Source: Lachnospiraceae bacterium MD308 (lineage in GTDB: Bacteria; Bacillota; Clostridia; Lachnospirales; Lachnospiraceae). Taken from it: 64,000 bases of DNA. How positions within the stretch are numbered: the first letter of the stretch is position 1; the number at the start of each line of letters is the position of its first letter. The DNA is taken from contig VIQU02000003.1 of NCBI GenBank assembly GCA_010206225.2, positions 62,001-126,000 on the forward strand, read 5' to 3'. Under the pieces are notes generated by a model. That model was not told the origin of the DNA. It searched no databases and was given only the letters and a program-made list of their open reading frames with translations. Positions 54,192 through 62,918 of this stretch are shown piece after piece. The position numbers and the translations under genes are program-made.

Positions 54192-54929
54192 CTAGCGAAG
54201 CACCAAGCTCTCTCCTGCAGAGCAGATTCTTTCTATCTTCCCCTCTGCCACCAGATAAGCTTCTCCATGAACTGTAACATCTCCGCCCCTTTGTAAAATA
54301 TAGCTTCCGTCGGGCAGAGCGTAAAACTTTCGTCCCATACTGTCAGGATAAGTAATGTCTTCCATCAGACGCTTTCCGTCCAGCATGTCATCCTTCACGG
54401 CCTGATAATGAGGCAGCACATTATACCGGGTCAGTCCCAGTCCTTCAAGAAATCTCTTATATACCTTGCTGACGCTTTCCCCCGGTATCTCAGGCTGTGC
54501 GTATACGGTTTCGGCACAGTTCATCGTACCTGCGCTGATTCCCATTACAATACCGTCAAATTCTTTCATTGCCGGGATAAGTCCGATTTTGTGAAAAAAT
54601 GTATTCTGTGTCGGCACATGCCCGCCTCCGAGAATGATCAGATCGTAAGAATGAAGATTATCAACCATTTCCTTCGCATTGCGGCTGTCACACAGATCAA
54701 ACACAGAAACCGGCAGCCCGCTCTCTTTTACCGCTTTTTCAAAAAAGAACCGCGCCTCATTGTTCTCCATATAGGCATCCGGATTGGCGCTGATGATCAG
54801 ACACCGTGCCTCATTCTTCCAATCCGCCATAAGGTTTCTCACCAGATCATTTTCAGGATTAAAACCTCTGTAGGACGGCGCTCCTGCCCTGTAAGAACCC
54901 ACAGGACTGCTTGTCAAATATAAAATCAT
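54192..54929 (-). CDS. Peptidase S51-like / type 1 glutamine amidotransferase-like protein
   Basis: A 245-aa protein of the dipeptidase E/cyanophycinase-like clan. The central glycine-rich strand is IILGGGHVPTQNTFF and the nucleophile elbow is GISAGTMNCAE with Ser as likely nucleophile. Expected activity is hydrolysis of dipeptides with N-terminal Asp or related. It lies alone between a thioesterase and a regulator; the substrate is not known. Confidence 0.85.
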   Translation of the reverse strand: MILYLTSSPVGSYRAGAPSYRGFNPENDLVRNLMADWKNEARCLIISANPDAYMENNEARFFFEKAVKESGLPVSVFDLCDSRNAKEMVDNLHSYDLIILGGGHVPTQNTFFHKIGLIPAMKEFDGIVMGISAGTMNCAETVYAQPEIPGESVSKVYKRFLEGLGLTRYNVLPHYQAVKDDMLDGKRLMEDITYPDSMGRKFYALPDGSYILQRGGDVTVHGEAYLVAEGKIERICSAGESLVLR

Positions 54930-54964
54930 ATGTCTCCTCCAGTGTGTGCTTTTACCGCTTCCAT

Positions 54965-55975
54965 CTACTTATGCTTATTCCGAACTGACGCCACATAGAT
55001 CACTTTGACCGCTGCAAAGAGCACACCCGCCACCGGCCATACGATCCAGCTTATCTCCCATGCGTTCGTATAGAAGCTGTATCCCAGATATATTGCCGTG
55101 GCAACAAGCCAGTATGCCTTGCTGACCGGCTCAAACGCCGCTTCATTTTTCTTATTATCTATCGTATAATCGCCTTCCTGCAAGAGCTTCTGCATACTTT
55201 CCCAGCGGACTCCCGCAACTACAAAAAAGTAAACGCCGATTGCCACGATAAAAAGAAGTACGCAGACCGCCATTGCCATCATAAAATCCTCTTCGGTGAA
55301 CATCAGCATAGTAAAAAGCGGAGTAGCCGCCAAGATGCAGCAGCAGGTTCCGATAATATGGTAACGGGTGTACGTTCCCTGATATTCGCTCTTCTGATCC
55401 TTCACCATCCCAGTCACACCGTAATCCGTCTCAATTCTGTCTTTATCCAGATAATCATACTGCCCCATTCTGATTCCGCTGGAGATGAAAACGGCAACTG
55501 CTATCGCTATCGCCAAAAGTAATATGAGAAGTCCGGCTCCCGCCGCCATATTTTCCGAAATTGAAATCCTTCCTGTCTCCTGTGCGGCGCCTAAAAATAT
55601 CAGGCAGACCGGCGATACAATACACAAAGATACTGCAAATGCAATCTTTCCTGCCAGCTTCTCCTTAATATCCAGAAAAGCCCTCGCCTCCTCCATCGAA
55701 ACTCTGCGCGCCGGGACACTTTCCTCAAAACCACCTGTCTCCAAGCTTTCTGTATTCTGCGTTCCATCCGGCTCTTCCAGTTCATCCTTCAAAAGATAAT
55801 CTGTACTGACCTCAAAGATACGGCTCATCAGAAGAATCTTATTCAAATCCGGTACGGACTGGGCTCCTTCCCATTTGGATACGGATTGTCTTGTAACATT
55901 TAATTTTTCTGCCAGTTCCTCCTGAGACCATCCGTTCTTTTTTCTAAGTGTAATGATTTTGTCTGCTAAGATCAT
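54965..55975 (-). CDS. XRE-family regulator with membrane domain
   Basis: A 336-aa protein with an N-terminal Cro/C1-type helix-turn-helix (GWSQEELAEKLNVTRQSVSKWEG, residues 15-37) and a dimerisation helix. A C-terminal membrane part with about six hydrophobic segments (from residue 110) follows. Membrane-bound XRE regulators are thought to sense envelope stress. An AAAGGAGG ribosome site is present. The upstream palindrome at 56020 may be its own site. Confidence 0.88.
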   Translation of the reverse strand: MILADKIITLRKKNGWSQEELAEKLNVTRQSVSKWEGAQSVPDLNKILLMSRIFEVSTDYLLKDELEEPDGTQNTESLETGGFEESVPARRVSMEEARAFLDIKEKLAGKIAFAVSLCIVSPVCLIFLGAAQETGRISISENMAAGAGLLILLLAIAIAVAVFISSGIRMGQYDYLDKDRIETDYGVTGMVKDQKSEYQGTYTRYHIIGTCCCILAATPLFTMLMFTEEDFMMAMAVCVLLFIVAIGVYFFVVAGVRWESMQKLLQEGDYTIDNKKNEAAFEPVSKAYWLVATAIYLGYSFYTNAWEISWIVWPVAGVLFAAVKVIYVASVRNKHK

Positions 55976-56019
55976 ATGTAGTTCCTCCTTTTTCTTATCT
56001 GTCCTGCTTTGATATATCC

Positions 56020-56034
56020 TTTACATTTTGTAAA
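56020..56034. promoter_or_regulatory. Palindrome upstream of the XRE regulator
   Basis: TTTACA-TTT-TGTAAA, a perfect 6-3-6 inverted repeat 45 bases upstream of the start codon. Candidate autoregulatory operator. Confidence 0.4.
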
Positions 56035-56121
56035 TTCAGAATACACATTCTCGCAGTTACACACTAGAAATCATACCCGTCAATTTGTCAACTGGCAGTT
56101 GCATTTGCCTTTATTCGGGCT

Positions 56122-56829
56122 TTACTTTATCTTCAGCGTCTTCAGATAAGCCTTTTTCTCGTCCGTTACCCGGCAGCTTTCTACCGCCTTTTGAATTGCC
56201 TTGTTATGTGTCCATTTATCAAGGCGCCCATTCTCGATGAACGGCAGCACCGCCTCATACTGCTTAGCAAGCGCTGTCGCGAAATACCATGCGATCATCA
56301 TGTTCACATAGTACTCATTTGAACGGATTCCCGATACCATCTCCGGATATTCCAGTTCAAAGGCCTCATCCAGATAAAGACTCATAAGCATCCCAACCCC
56401 AAAACGTATCATATATGTATGCTCCGAAACCGTCCATACCCGGATCTTTACAAGCAGCTCCTGCAAATGCTTTTTAAAGATCTTCGGCGACAGCAGATCG
56501 CAGGTCGCCCAGTTGTCAACATAAGGAAGAAATCTTTCCAATTCCTCTATGCAGCGGTCAAAATCTTTCATCCCCGCAATCAGAAAGCCATGAAGGTTAT
56601 CTTCTTCGTAATATTCATGGGGCAATTGTTTTAAAAATTCTTCCGCTTCCTTTGTCTTCCCGAACTCCTTTGCAAATTTACGAAGCGCAGGCGTACGTAC
56701 TCCGATCACACGCTCTTTGTAGACGGTAGGCATCAGCTTGGCGTGGAAATCCCTATAGTTTAGATCCTGTAGTTCAAACAATTTCCCCTGAACATACCGT
56801 ATTACATCCTTCTTCTCCATATTCTTCAC
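56122..56829 (-). CDS. DNA alkylation repair (AlkD-like) protein
   Basis: A 235-aa all-helical HEAT-like repeat protein of the AlkD family. Typical segments are VRTPALRKFAKEF, FLPYVDNWATCDLLSPKIFK and the C-terminal KWTHNKAIQKAVESCRV. AlkD removes N3- and N7-alkylpurines. The Trp and Asp of DNWATCD match the residues that contact the lesion in the family. It stands as a single gene. Confidence 0.9.
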   Translation of the reverse strand: MKNMEKKDVIRYVQGKLFELQDLNYRDFHAKLMPTVYKERVIGVRTPALRKFAKEFGKTKEAEEFLKQLPHEYYEEDNLHGFLIAGMKDFDRCIEELERFLPYVDNWATCDLLSPKIFKKHLQELLVKIRVWTVSEHTYMIRFGVGMLMSLYLDEAFELEYPEMVSGIRSNEYYVNMMIAWYFATALAKQYEAVLPFIENGRLDKWTHNKAIQKAVESCRVTDEKKAYLKTLKIK

Positions 56830-56900
56830 TTCCTTTCCATTATCTGTTTATCATCCGTTTTTTATTCTTTATGCAGCACAAAAAAGTTTCCTTACTATAT

Positions 56901-57788
56901 TTATCCGTCATATTCTTCCGCTAACTCCTGCGCCAGCGCAGCTCCGATCCGTTCTGCTTCATGTACGGCCCCCTTCTTACTGCCTACCGCAAAAAAATAA
57001 TCTCTCTCCCTATAATAAAGCCCCCGCAGGCTCAATGAATCTCCAGCCACCTCTGCATAAGCGGCAACCGGCGAAGAGCATCCTCCGTCAAGACATCGCA
57101 CGAATGCCCGCTCCGCCCTCGCAATCATTGCCGTCTCATACGTACCAAATCCCTGAAGGAAACTATAATCTTTCCCCGCTTTTCCCTGAATCGCCAATAT
57201 CCCCTGCCCTGCTGCCGGAAGTATCTCTTCCGGTGAAAAGTAACGGTAAACTCTGTATTCAAGTCCAAGACGTCTCAGGCCTGCCGCCGCCAGAATCAGA
57301 GCATCATATTCACCCCTGTCAAGCTTCTCAAGACGAGTGAGCACATTCCCCCGTATCGTACGAAACTCTGCCTCCGGGAAGATCTTCTCTGCCTGAATCC
57401 TTCTGCGGAAGGAAGAACAGCCGATAACGCCCGTCCCGTCCCATTCTTTTATCCCCTCCTTCAGTACAAGCACATCTCTTGCGTCTTCACGCTTCGAGAA
57501 ACTAATGATAGGAATCTCTTTGGATTCCTCCATCGGCATATCTTTAAGACTGTGCACTGCCAGATCAATCTCACCCGTAAGGAGCGCTCTGTCAATCTCC
57601 TTTACAAATAACCCTTTGCCGCCGATCTTATCTAAGGTTACATCAAGTCTTTTATCTCCTGTAGTCTCTATCGTCACAATCTCTGGTCTCAACTTTGGAC
57701 ATCGCCGCCTGATATAAGAAACCAGTTCTTCCGTCTGAATCACAGCCAGCCTGCTTTTACGGCTGCCAATCTGTATACATCTGTCCAT
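56901..57788 (-). CDS. hemC: Hydroxymethylbilane synthase (porphobilinogen deaminase)
   Basis: HemC polymerises four porphobilinogens. The 295-aa protein has the IGSRKSRLAVIQTEELV start, the catalytic Asp in AVHSLKDMPM, the RTIRGNVLTRLEKLD loop, and the dipyrromethane-binding Cys in LDGGCSSPV near residue 235. It is 14 bases downstream of sirC and separated from cobA-hemD by about 3.2 kb of unrelated genes. Confidence 0.96.
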   Translation of the reverse strand: MDRCIQIGSRKSRLAVIQTEELVSYIRRRCPKLRPEIVTIETTGDKRLDVTLDKIGGKGLFVKEIDRALLTGEIDLAVHSLKDMPMEESKEIPIISFSKREDARDVLVLKEGIKEWDGTGVIGCSSFRRRIQAEKIFPEAEFRTIRGNVLTRLEKLDRGEYDALILAAAGLRRLGLEYRVYRYFSPEEILPAAGQGILAIQGKAGKDYSFLQGFGTYETAMIARAERAFVRCLDGGCSSPVAAYAEVAGDSLSLRGLYYRERDYFFAVGSKKGAVHEAERIGAALAQELAEEYDG

Positions 57789-57802
57789 CCTGTTCCCTCT
57801 GC

Positions 57803-58363
57803 CTATATATCATCCGTATTTTTTAATGGAGAATGTGCATGACACATCTCCTCTCCCAGTACGGCTTCAACTTGTTCCCGTACTTTTCTGGCCTGCGCAT
57901 GGCTCAGCCCGCCGGAGGTAATCCCTACTGTCACATTGTCCTTCACCACAACTGCGGGAAAGTAAAAATCACACAGCTCCTTCTTATGGGAGACATTCAC
58001 CGGTATTCCCCGTTCCCTGCACAGACGCATGATCCGCTCATTGCACTCGGCATCATTTGTCGCGGCCAGCACCATATCCGCATTATTTAAAAGCATTTCT
58101 GTATCTGACAGACTTTTCTGTTCATCTGCCTGCCTTTCTCTTGCAGCCTTATGGAATGCCTTCCTGATCCAGCTCACCTTTCCTTCCTTTACTCTTTTAC
58201 GAATTCCATCGGTCACTTCCGGTGCAACAACCGTAATATCAGCAGTGAACTTAAGGAGCGTGTCGATTCTTCTCTCTGCGATCCTCCCGCCGCCTGCCAC
58301 GATAATTCTTTTCTCTGATATATCTATGAACACCGGAAAATATGGTTTTCTCCTCTCCATCAC
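57803..58363 (-). CDS. sirC: Precorrin-2 dehydrogenase (SirC/Met8-type)
   Basis: A 186-aa NAD-dependent enzyme that oxidises precorrin-2 to sirohydrochlorin. It has the PVFIDISEKRIIVAGGGRIAERRIDTLL Rossmann start (residues 9-36), ADMVLAATNDAECN, and the C-terminal VTVGITSGGLSHAQARKVREQV. It is the single-function form; metal insertion for B12 is supplied by cbiK at 61565. It starts the sirC-hemC run. Confidence 0.92.
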   Translation of the reverse strand: MMERRKPYFPVFIDISEKRIIVAGGGRIAERRIDTLLKFTADITVVAPEVTDGIRKRVKEGKVSWIRKAFHKAARERQADEQKSLSDTEMLLNNADMVLAATNDAECNERIMRLCRERGIPVNVSHKKELCDFYFPAVVVKDNVTVGITSGGLSHAQARKVREQVEAVLGEEMCHAHSPLKNTDDI

Positions 58364-58388
58364 ATCTCTCCCTTTCTGTCACCCTAAC

Positions 58389-58416
58389 AGTTTAACACAT
58401 CCTGCAAAATTTACAA
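58389..58416 (-). promoter_or_regulatory. Predicted promoter of sirC-hemC
   Basis: Minus-strand TTGTAA (58411-58416) and TAAACT (58389-58394), 16-base spacer, 26 bases before the sirC start. Confidence 0.45.
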
Positions 58417-58453
58417 GTTACCCGTTTCTTTATGCACTTTTATTTAAAATAAA

Positions 58454-58482
58454 TTGACACATATTATTCTCTGCTGTATGAT
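58454..58482 (+). promoter_or_regulatory. Promoter of the cbiMNQO-cbiK operon
   Basis: TTGACA (58454-58459) and TATGAT (58477-58482), 17-base spacer, about ten bases before the riboswitch. Confidence 0.8.
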
Positions 58483-58495
58483 AAATGCAGATTGA

Positions 58496-58735
58496 ATGCA
58501 GTGAGGTGCCTGCTTTTATGTTTCTGGATGATCTGTTTTACCGGACATTAGAAAGCGGGATAATAGACAAACCGGGTGAGATTCCCGTACGGTCGCGCCG
58601 CTGTAATGGAAGAGAGGCTTACGCTGTGATAAAGACAGCGTAGGCAGGCGATGTCCCATCATGTCACTGGGCAACCGGGAAGGCGGGGCATTGCGATGAC
58701 GCCTGAGTCAGAAGACCTGCCCCTGCATACAGTTT
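58496..58735 (+). promoter_or_regulatory. Cobalamin (B12) riboswitch
   Basis: The conserved B12 box AGTCAGAAGACCTGCC lies at 58706-58721. Upstream are GGTGCC (58505), and the stretch with GGTCGCGCCGCTGTAA. ATGCAG (58496-58501) and CTGCAT (58723-58728) close the basal stem. Binding of adenosylcobalamin should allow the terminator downstream to form and switch off cobalt uptake. Confidence 0.95.
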
Positions 58736-58770
58736 ACACGTGGTTACGCAGTATAACCAGGTGTTTTTTT
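58736..58770 (+). terminator. Riboswitch-controlled terminator
   Basis: ACACGTGGTTA and TAACCAGGTGT pair with one mismatch and are followed by T7 (58764-58770), between the B12 box and the cbiM ribosome site. Confidence 0.85.
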
Positions 58771-58799
58771 CATACTTTCAATCAAAGGAGGAGTTTAGC

Positions 58800-59546
58800 A
58801 TGACCCAGAAACAAAAGAAACAAATTGCTGCCATCACTGCATTTTCCATTGCATTCGGAATCTGCCCGGCAGCCAACGCGATGCATATTATGGAAGGCTA
58901 TCTTCCTGTTACCTACTGTGTCGCATGGGGCGTTTTATGTCTCCCGTTCCTTGTAACCGGATTTATGAAACTTAAGAAGACATTGGGTGAAAACAGACGT
59001 GCTCTGACACTTCTCGCCATGTCAGGCGCATTTATCTTTGTCATCTCATCCTTAAAAATCCCTTCCGTAACCGGAAGCTGCTCCCATATGACAGGAACCG
59101 GCCTCGGCGCTATCCTTTTCGGACCTTGCTCCGTCAGTATCTTAGGCATTATCGTACTCATCTTTCAGGCCATCTTACTTGCCCACGGCGGACTGACTTC
59201 ACTGGGAGCCAATACATTTTCCATGGCAATCGCAGGACCATTCGTCTCCTACGGAGTCTATGCACTGTGTAAAAAATGCAATCTGAACCGAATGCTAACC
59301 GTATTTCTTGCAGCATCCATCGGAGATCTGGTTACCTACTGTGTGACAAGCGTCCAGCTTGCTCTTGCATATCCATCAGAGGCGGGCGGTGTTCTTGTCT
59401 CTGTTGTTAAGTTTCTCGGTGTTTTTGCCCCGACGCAGCTTCCGCTTGCAGTTGTGGAGGGACTTCTGACAACGGCAATCGTAATCTGCCTTGAGTCCTT
59501 CGCAAAACCGGAACTTAAGTCTATAGGTTACAGGAAGGAGGTATAA
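58800..59546 (+). CDS. cbiM: Cobalt ECF transporter S component CbiM
   Basis: CbiM is the Co2+-binding membrane subunit of the cobalt ECF transporter. After a signal-like helix the N-terminus MHIMEGYLP provides the His for metal binding; the family is normally cleaved before this Met. Further marks are GSCSHMTGTGLGAILFGP and AHGGLTSLGANTFSMAIAGP. The frame opens at 58740, but GGAGGAG before ATG 58800 sets the start (248 aa). Confidence 0.96.
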   Translation: MTQKQKKQIAAITAFSIAFGICPAANAMHIMEGYLPVTYCVAWGVLCLPFLVTGFMKLKKTLGENRRALTLLAMSGAFIFVISSLKIPSVTGSCSHMTGTGLGAILFGPCSVSILGIIVLIFQAILLAHGGLTSLGANTFSMAIAGPFVSYGVYALCKKCNLNRMLTVFLAASIGDLVTYCVTSVQLALAYPSEAGGVLVSVVKFLGVFAPTQLPLAVVEGLLTTAIVICLESFAKPELKSIGYRKEV

Positions 59547-59551
59547 AGATC

Positions 59552-59872
59552 ATGGAAAAAAATCAGAAAAAACTGTTTGCCGTATTGATCATTGCTGCTA
59601 TTTTAATTGCTGCACTCCCTTTTCTTGCCCTGAAGGGCGCCGAATTCGGCGGCTCGGATGATGCTGGAAGCGTCATGGTAGAAAAAATACACGGAGAATA
59701 CGAACCTTGGTTCAGCCCAGTTCTTGAGTCTGTGATTGGCGGAGAGATCCCCGGAGAAATCGAAAGCCTTCTTTTCTGTGTCCAGACCGGCATAGGTGTC
59801 GGTATCATCGCATTCTTCATGGGACGTCTGTATGAGCGCAAGAAGCTGGGCAAGGATAATGAAGAGCTATGA
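59552..59872 (+). CDS. cbiN: Cobalt transporter accessory protein CbiN
   Basis: A 106-aa protein with two membrane helices (residues 7-26 and 75-92) and an outside loop with GSDDAGSVMVEKIHGEYEPWF, typical of CbiN. It assists CbiM in loading cobalt. AGGAGG precedes the ATG, and its stop overlaps cbiQ by four bases. Confidence 0.94.
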   Translation: MEKNQKKLFAVLIIAAILIAALPFLALKGAEFGGSDDAGSVMVEKIHGEYEPWFSPVLESVIGGEIPGEIESLLFCVQTGIGVGIIAFFMGRLYERKKLGKDNEEL

Positions 59873-60654
59873 TAATAATCGATAAACTGTGCTACTATTC
59901 CAAACTGCGTTATGTAAACGCAACAGAAAAGTTCCTATTTTCCGTGCTGACGCTGACTGCATGTATCTTAAGCTGTTCGATTGGCATTGCGGTTTTGGTA
60001 TTAACGGTTACAGGGATCCTCACCGTATATAAGGGCAAAATCCCTCTTTCCCGTTACATAAAGCTTATGGCTGTGCCCATCGTCTTTCTGTTTCTTAGCA
60101 CATTCGCTATTTTTGTAAATGTGTCAAAAACACCGCTTGATGCATTCGCATTTTCCACAGGCAGCTATTATATTACAGGGAGTGTTCAAGGACTTTTTCG
60201 GGGCATACAGCTTATCTGCACTGCCCTTGCCAGCGTGTCATGCCTATATTTTCTGTCGTTAAATACTCCTATGACGGATATTTTAAATGTTCTCAGGAAG
60301 TTACATGTTCCGGCGCTGATACTGGAACTTATGCTGCTCATATACCGATATATCTTTGTAATCATGCATCTGGCATCTGATATTACGATCTCCCAGAATT
60401 CAAGACTTGGCAACATATGTCCTTCTACCGCAAGGAAATCCTTTGCCGCTATGGCAAGCAGTGTATTCATCTTGTCGATTCGCCGTTCCCGGGAACTTTA
60501 CGATGCACTTGAGGCACGCTGCTATAACGGAACTCTTCGGGTAGTTTCCGAAGACTATCCTGCAAAAATTTCCGAGATTCTTTCCATCGCAGCATTTGAA
60601 ACACTGCTCTATCTCGCAGTCATTGTCATCCGTCTGTCAGGAGGCACATTATGA
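59869..60654 (+). CDS. cbiQ: Cobalt ECF transporter transmembrane component CbiQ
   Basis: A 261-aa membrane T component coupling CbiM to the ATPase. It shows five to six helices and the coupling motifs near the C-terminus (SIRRSRELYDALEARCYNG). Overlaps cbiN and cbiO by four bases each. Confidence 0.94.
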   Translation: MIIIDKLCYYSKLRYVNATEKFLFSVLTLTACILSCSIGIAVLVLTVTGILTVYKGKIPLSRYIKLMAVPIVFLFLSTFAIFVNVSKTPLDAFAFSTGSYYITGSVQGLFRGIQLICTALASVSCLYFLSLNTPMTDILNVLRKLHVPALILELMLLIYRYIFVIMHLASDITISQNSRLGNICPSTARKSFAAMASSVFILSIRRSRELYDALEARCYNGTLRVVSEDYPAKISEILSIAAFETLLYLAVIVIRLSGGTL

Positions 60655-61526
60655 ATCAGAAAAAAACGATAAAAGAAAATCCAGAGATCCTCCTGAGGGC
60701 AGAAAATCTCCATTTCACTTACGAAGGCGAAGATTCACCTGCCCTAAACGGGCTGTCACTTACGATAAAGCGCGGAAAAAAAATTGCATGCATGGGTTCT
60801 AACGGTTCAGGAAAGTCTACATTTTTCCTGTGCTGCAACGGCATACACAGGCCCGATTCCGGTACTTTGTACTATAACGGCAAACCTTTCGGATACACAA
60901 AAAAAGAACTGCTGTCTCTCCGGCAGAAGGTAGGCATCGTATTTCAGGATCCCGACCGGCAGTTATTTGCCGCAAGCGTCAAACAGGAGATTTCTTTCGG
61001 TCCTTTAAATCTTGGTTACTCCGAAGAAGAAACACGCCGAAAGGTAACGGCAGTTCTGAAGGAACTTGACATAACATCCTGTTCCCGCAAACCTACCCAC
61101 GCGTTAAGCGGCGGGCAGAAAAAGCTGGTATCTATCGCTGATATCCTGATCATGGAGCCGGAGCTTCTCATCTTAGATGAACCCGCCGCTGCCCTTGATC
61201 CCTTCTACACAGAAACTGTATATAAATTAATTGAACGTATTACAGAACAAGGGATCACTGTGATGATGGCGACTCACGATGTCAATCATGCTTACCTTTG
61301 GGCAGATGAGATCTTTTTGTTCCATGAAGGCCGGCAATTAAAGCAAGGAACTCCTGACGAACTGTTCTCTGATGAACTGCTGCTGAAAAAAACGCATCTG
61401 GCACAGCCGATGCTGCTGACTATATTTCATCATCTGCAGTCAGAAGGAATGATCAGCAAGAAACTCCATGCGCCGAAAAATATAGAAGAATTAAAAAGTT
61501 ACCTGTCACAGCATAAGGATTCGTGA
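60651..61526 (+). CDS. cbiO: Cobalt ECF transporter ATPase CbiO
   Basis: A 291-aa ABC ATPase. Walker A GSNGSGKS (49-56), Q-loop in VFQDPDRQLF, signature LSGGQKKLV near residue 150, Walker B LLILDEPAAALDP near 168-180 and the H-loop in ATHDVNHAY are all present. Starts four bases inside cbiQ. Confidence 0.96.
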   Translation: MNQKKTIKENPEILLRAENLHFTYEGEDSPALNGLSLTIKRGKKIACMGSNGSGKSTFFLCCNGIHRPDSGTLYYNGKPFGYTKKELLSLRQKVGIVFQDPDRQLFAASVKQEISFGPLNLGYSEEETRRKVTAVLKELDITSCSRKPTHALSGGQKKLVSIADILIMEPELLILDEPAAALDPFYTETVYKLIERITEQGITVMMATHDVNHAYLWADEIFLFHEGRQLKQGTPDELFSDELLLKKTHLAQPMLLTIFHHLQSEGMISKKLHAPKNIEELKSYLSQHKDS

Positions 61527-61564
61527 TGATAAAGAACGATCCCACAAAACAGGAGGTTTTGATC

Positions 61565-62362
61565 ATGAATAAAAAAAATGGAATTCTGGTGGTAAGCTTT
61601 GGCACCAGCTATGAAGATACACGAAAAAAAACAATTGGCGCCATTGAGGCCGCCATCCAAAAGGCTTATCCTCATATTCCGGTCTACTCTGCGTGGACCA
61701 GCCGGATAATCAGAACAAAACTTTTCAAAAACACGGGAGAAAAGATATACAGCGTAGAGGAAGCGCTGGCGCAGATGGAAAAAGACGGAGTTTCTAACGT
61801 TTTCGTCCAAACCACTCATGTGATCAACGGGATTGAATACGAATCTATGAAAAAAGACGCTGCTGTCTGGGAATGTCATTTTGACTCGATTGCTTTTGGG
61901 AAACCCTTGCTTTCCTCCACAGAAGACATGAAGGAACTCATCTGCATGATTGCAGATGAGTTCTCAGAAATCATAAATTCCGACAAAGCATCCGAGACTG
62001 CTCTCGTTCTTATGGGGCACGGCACAGAACACCACTCCAATACCGGCTATGCAGCGCTGGATTATATGTTTAAGGAAATGGGATATCCGAATATCCATGT
62101 AGGAACCGTAGAATCCTACCCCTCCCTTACGCAGATCATCCCTTTGCTCAAAAATGCACCTGTAAAAACCGTACATCTGGCGCCGCTTATGATTGTTGCC
62201 GGCGACCATGCCTCCAACGACATGGCCGGAAGTTCTAAAAACTCCTGGGTCTCACAGCTTACATATGCCGGATATGATGTCACCTGTCATCTGAAAGGAC
62301 TTGGGCAATACTCTGACGTCCGCCGGCTATTCTTAAAGCATCTGAAAGAAATCCTATCCTGA
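61565..62362 (+). CDS. cbiK: Sirohydrochlorin cobaltochelatase (anaerobic type)
   Basis: CbiK inserts Co2+ into sirohydrochlorin early in anaerobic B12 synthesis. The 265-aa protein has the typical start GILVVSFGTSYEDTRKKTIGAIE, the metal-binding His in LMGHGTEHHSN and the C-terminal APLMIVAGDHASNDMAG. AGGAGG precedes ATG 61565 by eight bases. The long frame overlaps cbiO at 61523, but the ribosome site favours ATG 61565. Last gene of the riboswitch operon. Confidence 0.95.
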   Translation: MNKKNGILVVSFGTSYEDTRKKTIGAIEAAIQKAYPHIPVYSAWTSRIIRTKLFKNTGEKIYSVEEALAQMEKDGVSNVFVQTTHVINGIEYESMKKDAAVWECHFDSIAFGKPLLSSTEDMKELICMIADEFSEIINSDKASETALVLMGHGTEHHSNTGYAALDYMFKEMGYPNIHVGTVESYPSLTQIIPLLKNAPVKTVHLAPLMIVAGDHASNDMAGSSKNSWVSQLTYAGYDVTCHLKGLGQYSDVRRLFLKHLKEILS

Positions 62363-62390
62363 CAGCTAAAGTCTACTCATAACATAGAGA

Positions 62391-62918
62391 TCATGATTCA
62401 TTAACAATCACAATCTGACAGGCCTTCATCGCTTCAAGTGCCTGTCTGTGACTTGCCGGTGTCACCCCCGCGCAGCACGCTGCATCAACGATCACCGGCA
62501 CTTCCGGCAGGCTTGCCTTCACGATCATCGCGTTGGATATCACACAAATATCGGTACATAGCCCGATAAGGGTAATGCTTTCTATAGATTCCTCCTGTTC
62601 ATGATACTCCTTTAAAATCCTGCCAAGTTCCATACTCCCGAACGCTGCCTTATCAATCGGTTTTTCTTTGATCAATTCCTTAAGTTCAGGACAGAGTTCC
62701 CACCCTTTTGTCCCCCTGATGCAATGTCTGACAGGGAGATTTCTCCCCTCCTGCGTTTCCAGATAATCCTCTTCATGCGTATCCCTTGTAGCAAGAATCC
62801 TGCCGTCAAACTCCCTAATCTTCTCCGCCACGTTGGGAACGATCTCTGCCGCTTCCTTGGTCCCTAATGCACCGTCAATAAAGTCCTTCTGCATGTCAAT
62901 CACTACTAATACTTTCAT
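62391..62918 (-). CDS. pncA: Nicotinamidase / isochorismatase-family hydrolase
   Basis: A 175-aa hydrolase with the catalytic Asp8 (VVIDMQKDFIDG), Lys region, and Cys125 in LCTDICVISNAM. It converts nicotinamide to nicotinate for NAD salvage. Metal-binding Asp and His residues lie in ATRDTHEEDY. It starts four bases inside the YigZ gene (overlap 62915-62918). Confidence 0.9.
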   Translation of the reverse strand: MKVLVVIDMQKDFIDGALGTKEAAEIVPNVAEKIREFDGRILATRDTHEEDYLETQEGRNLPVRHCIRGTKGWELCPELKELIKEKPIDKAAFGSMELGRILKEYHEQEESIESITLIGLCTDICVISNAMIVKASLPEVPVIVDAACCAGVTPASHRQALEAMKACQIVIVNES

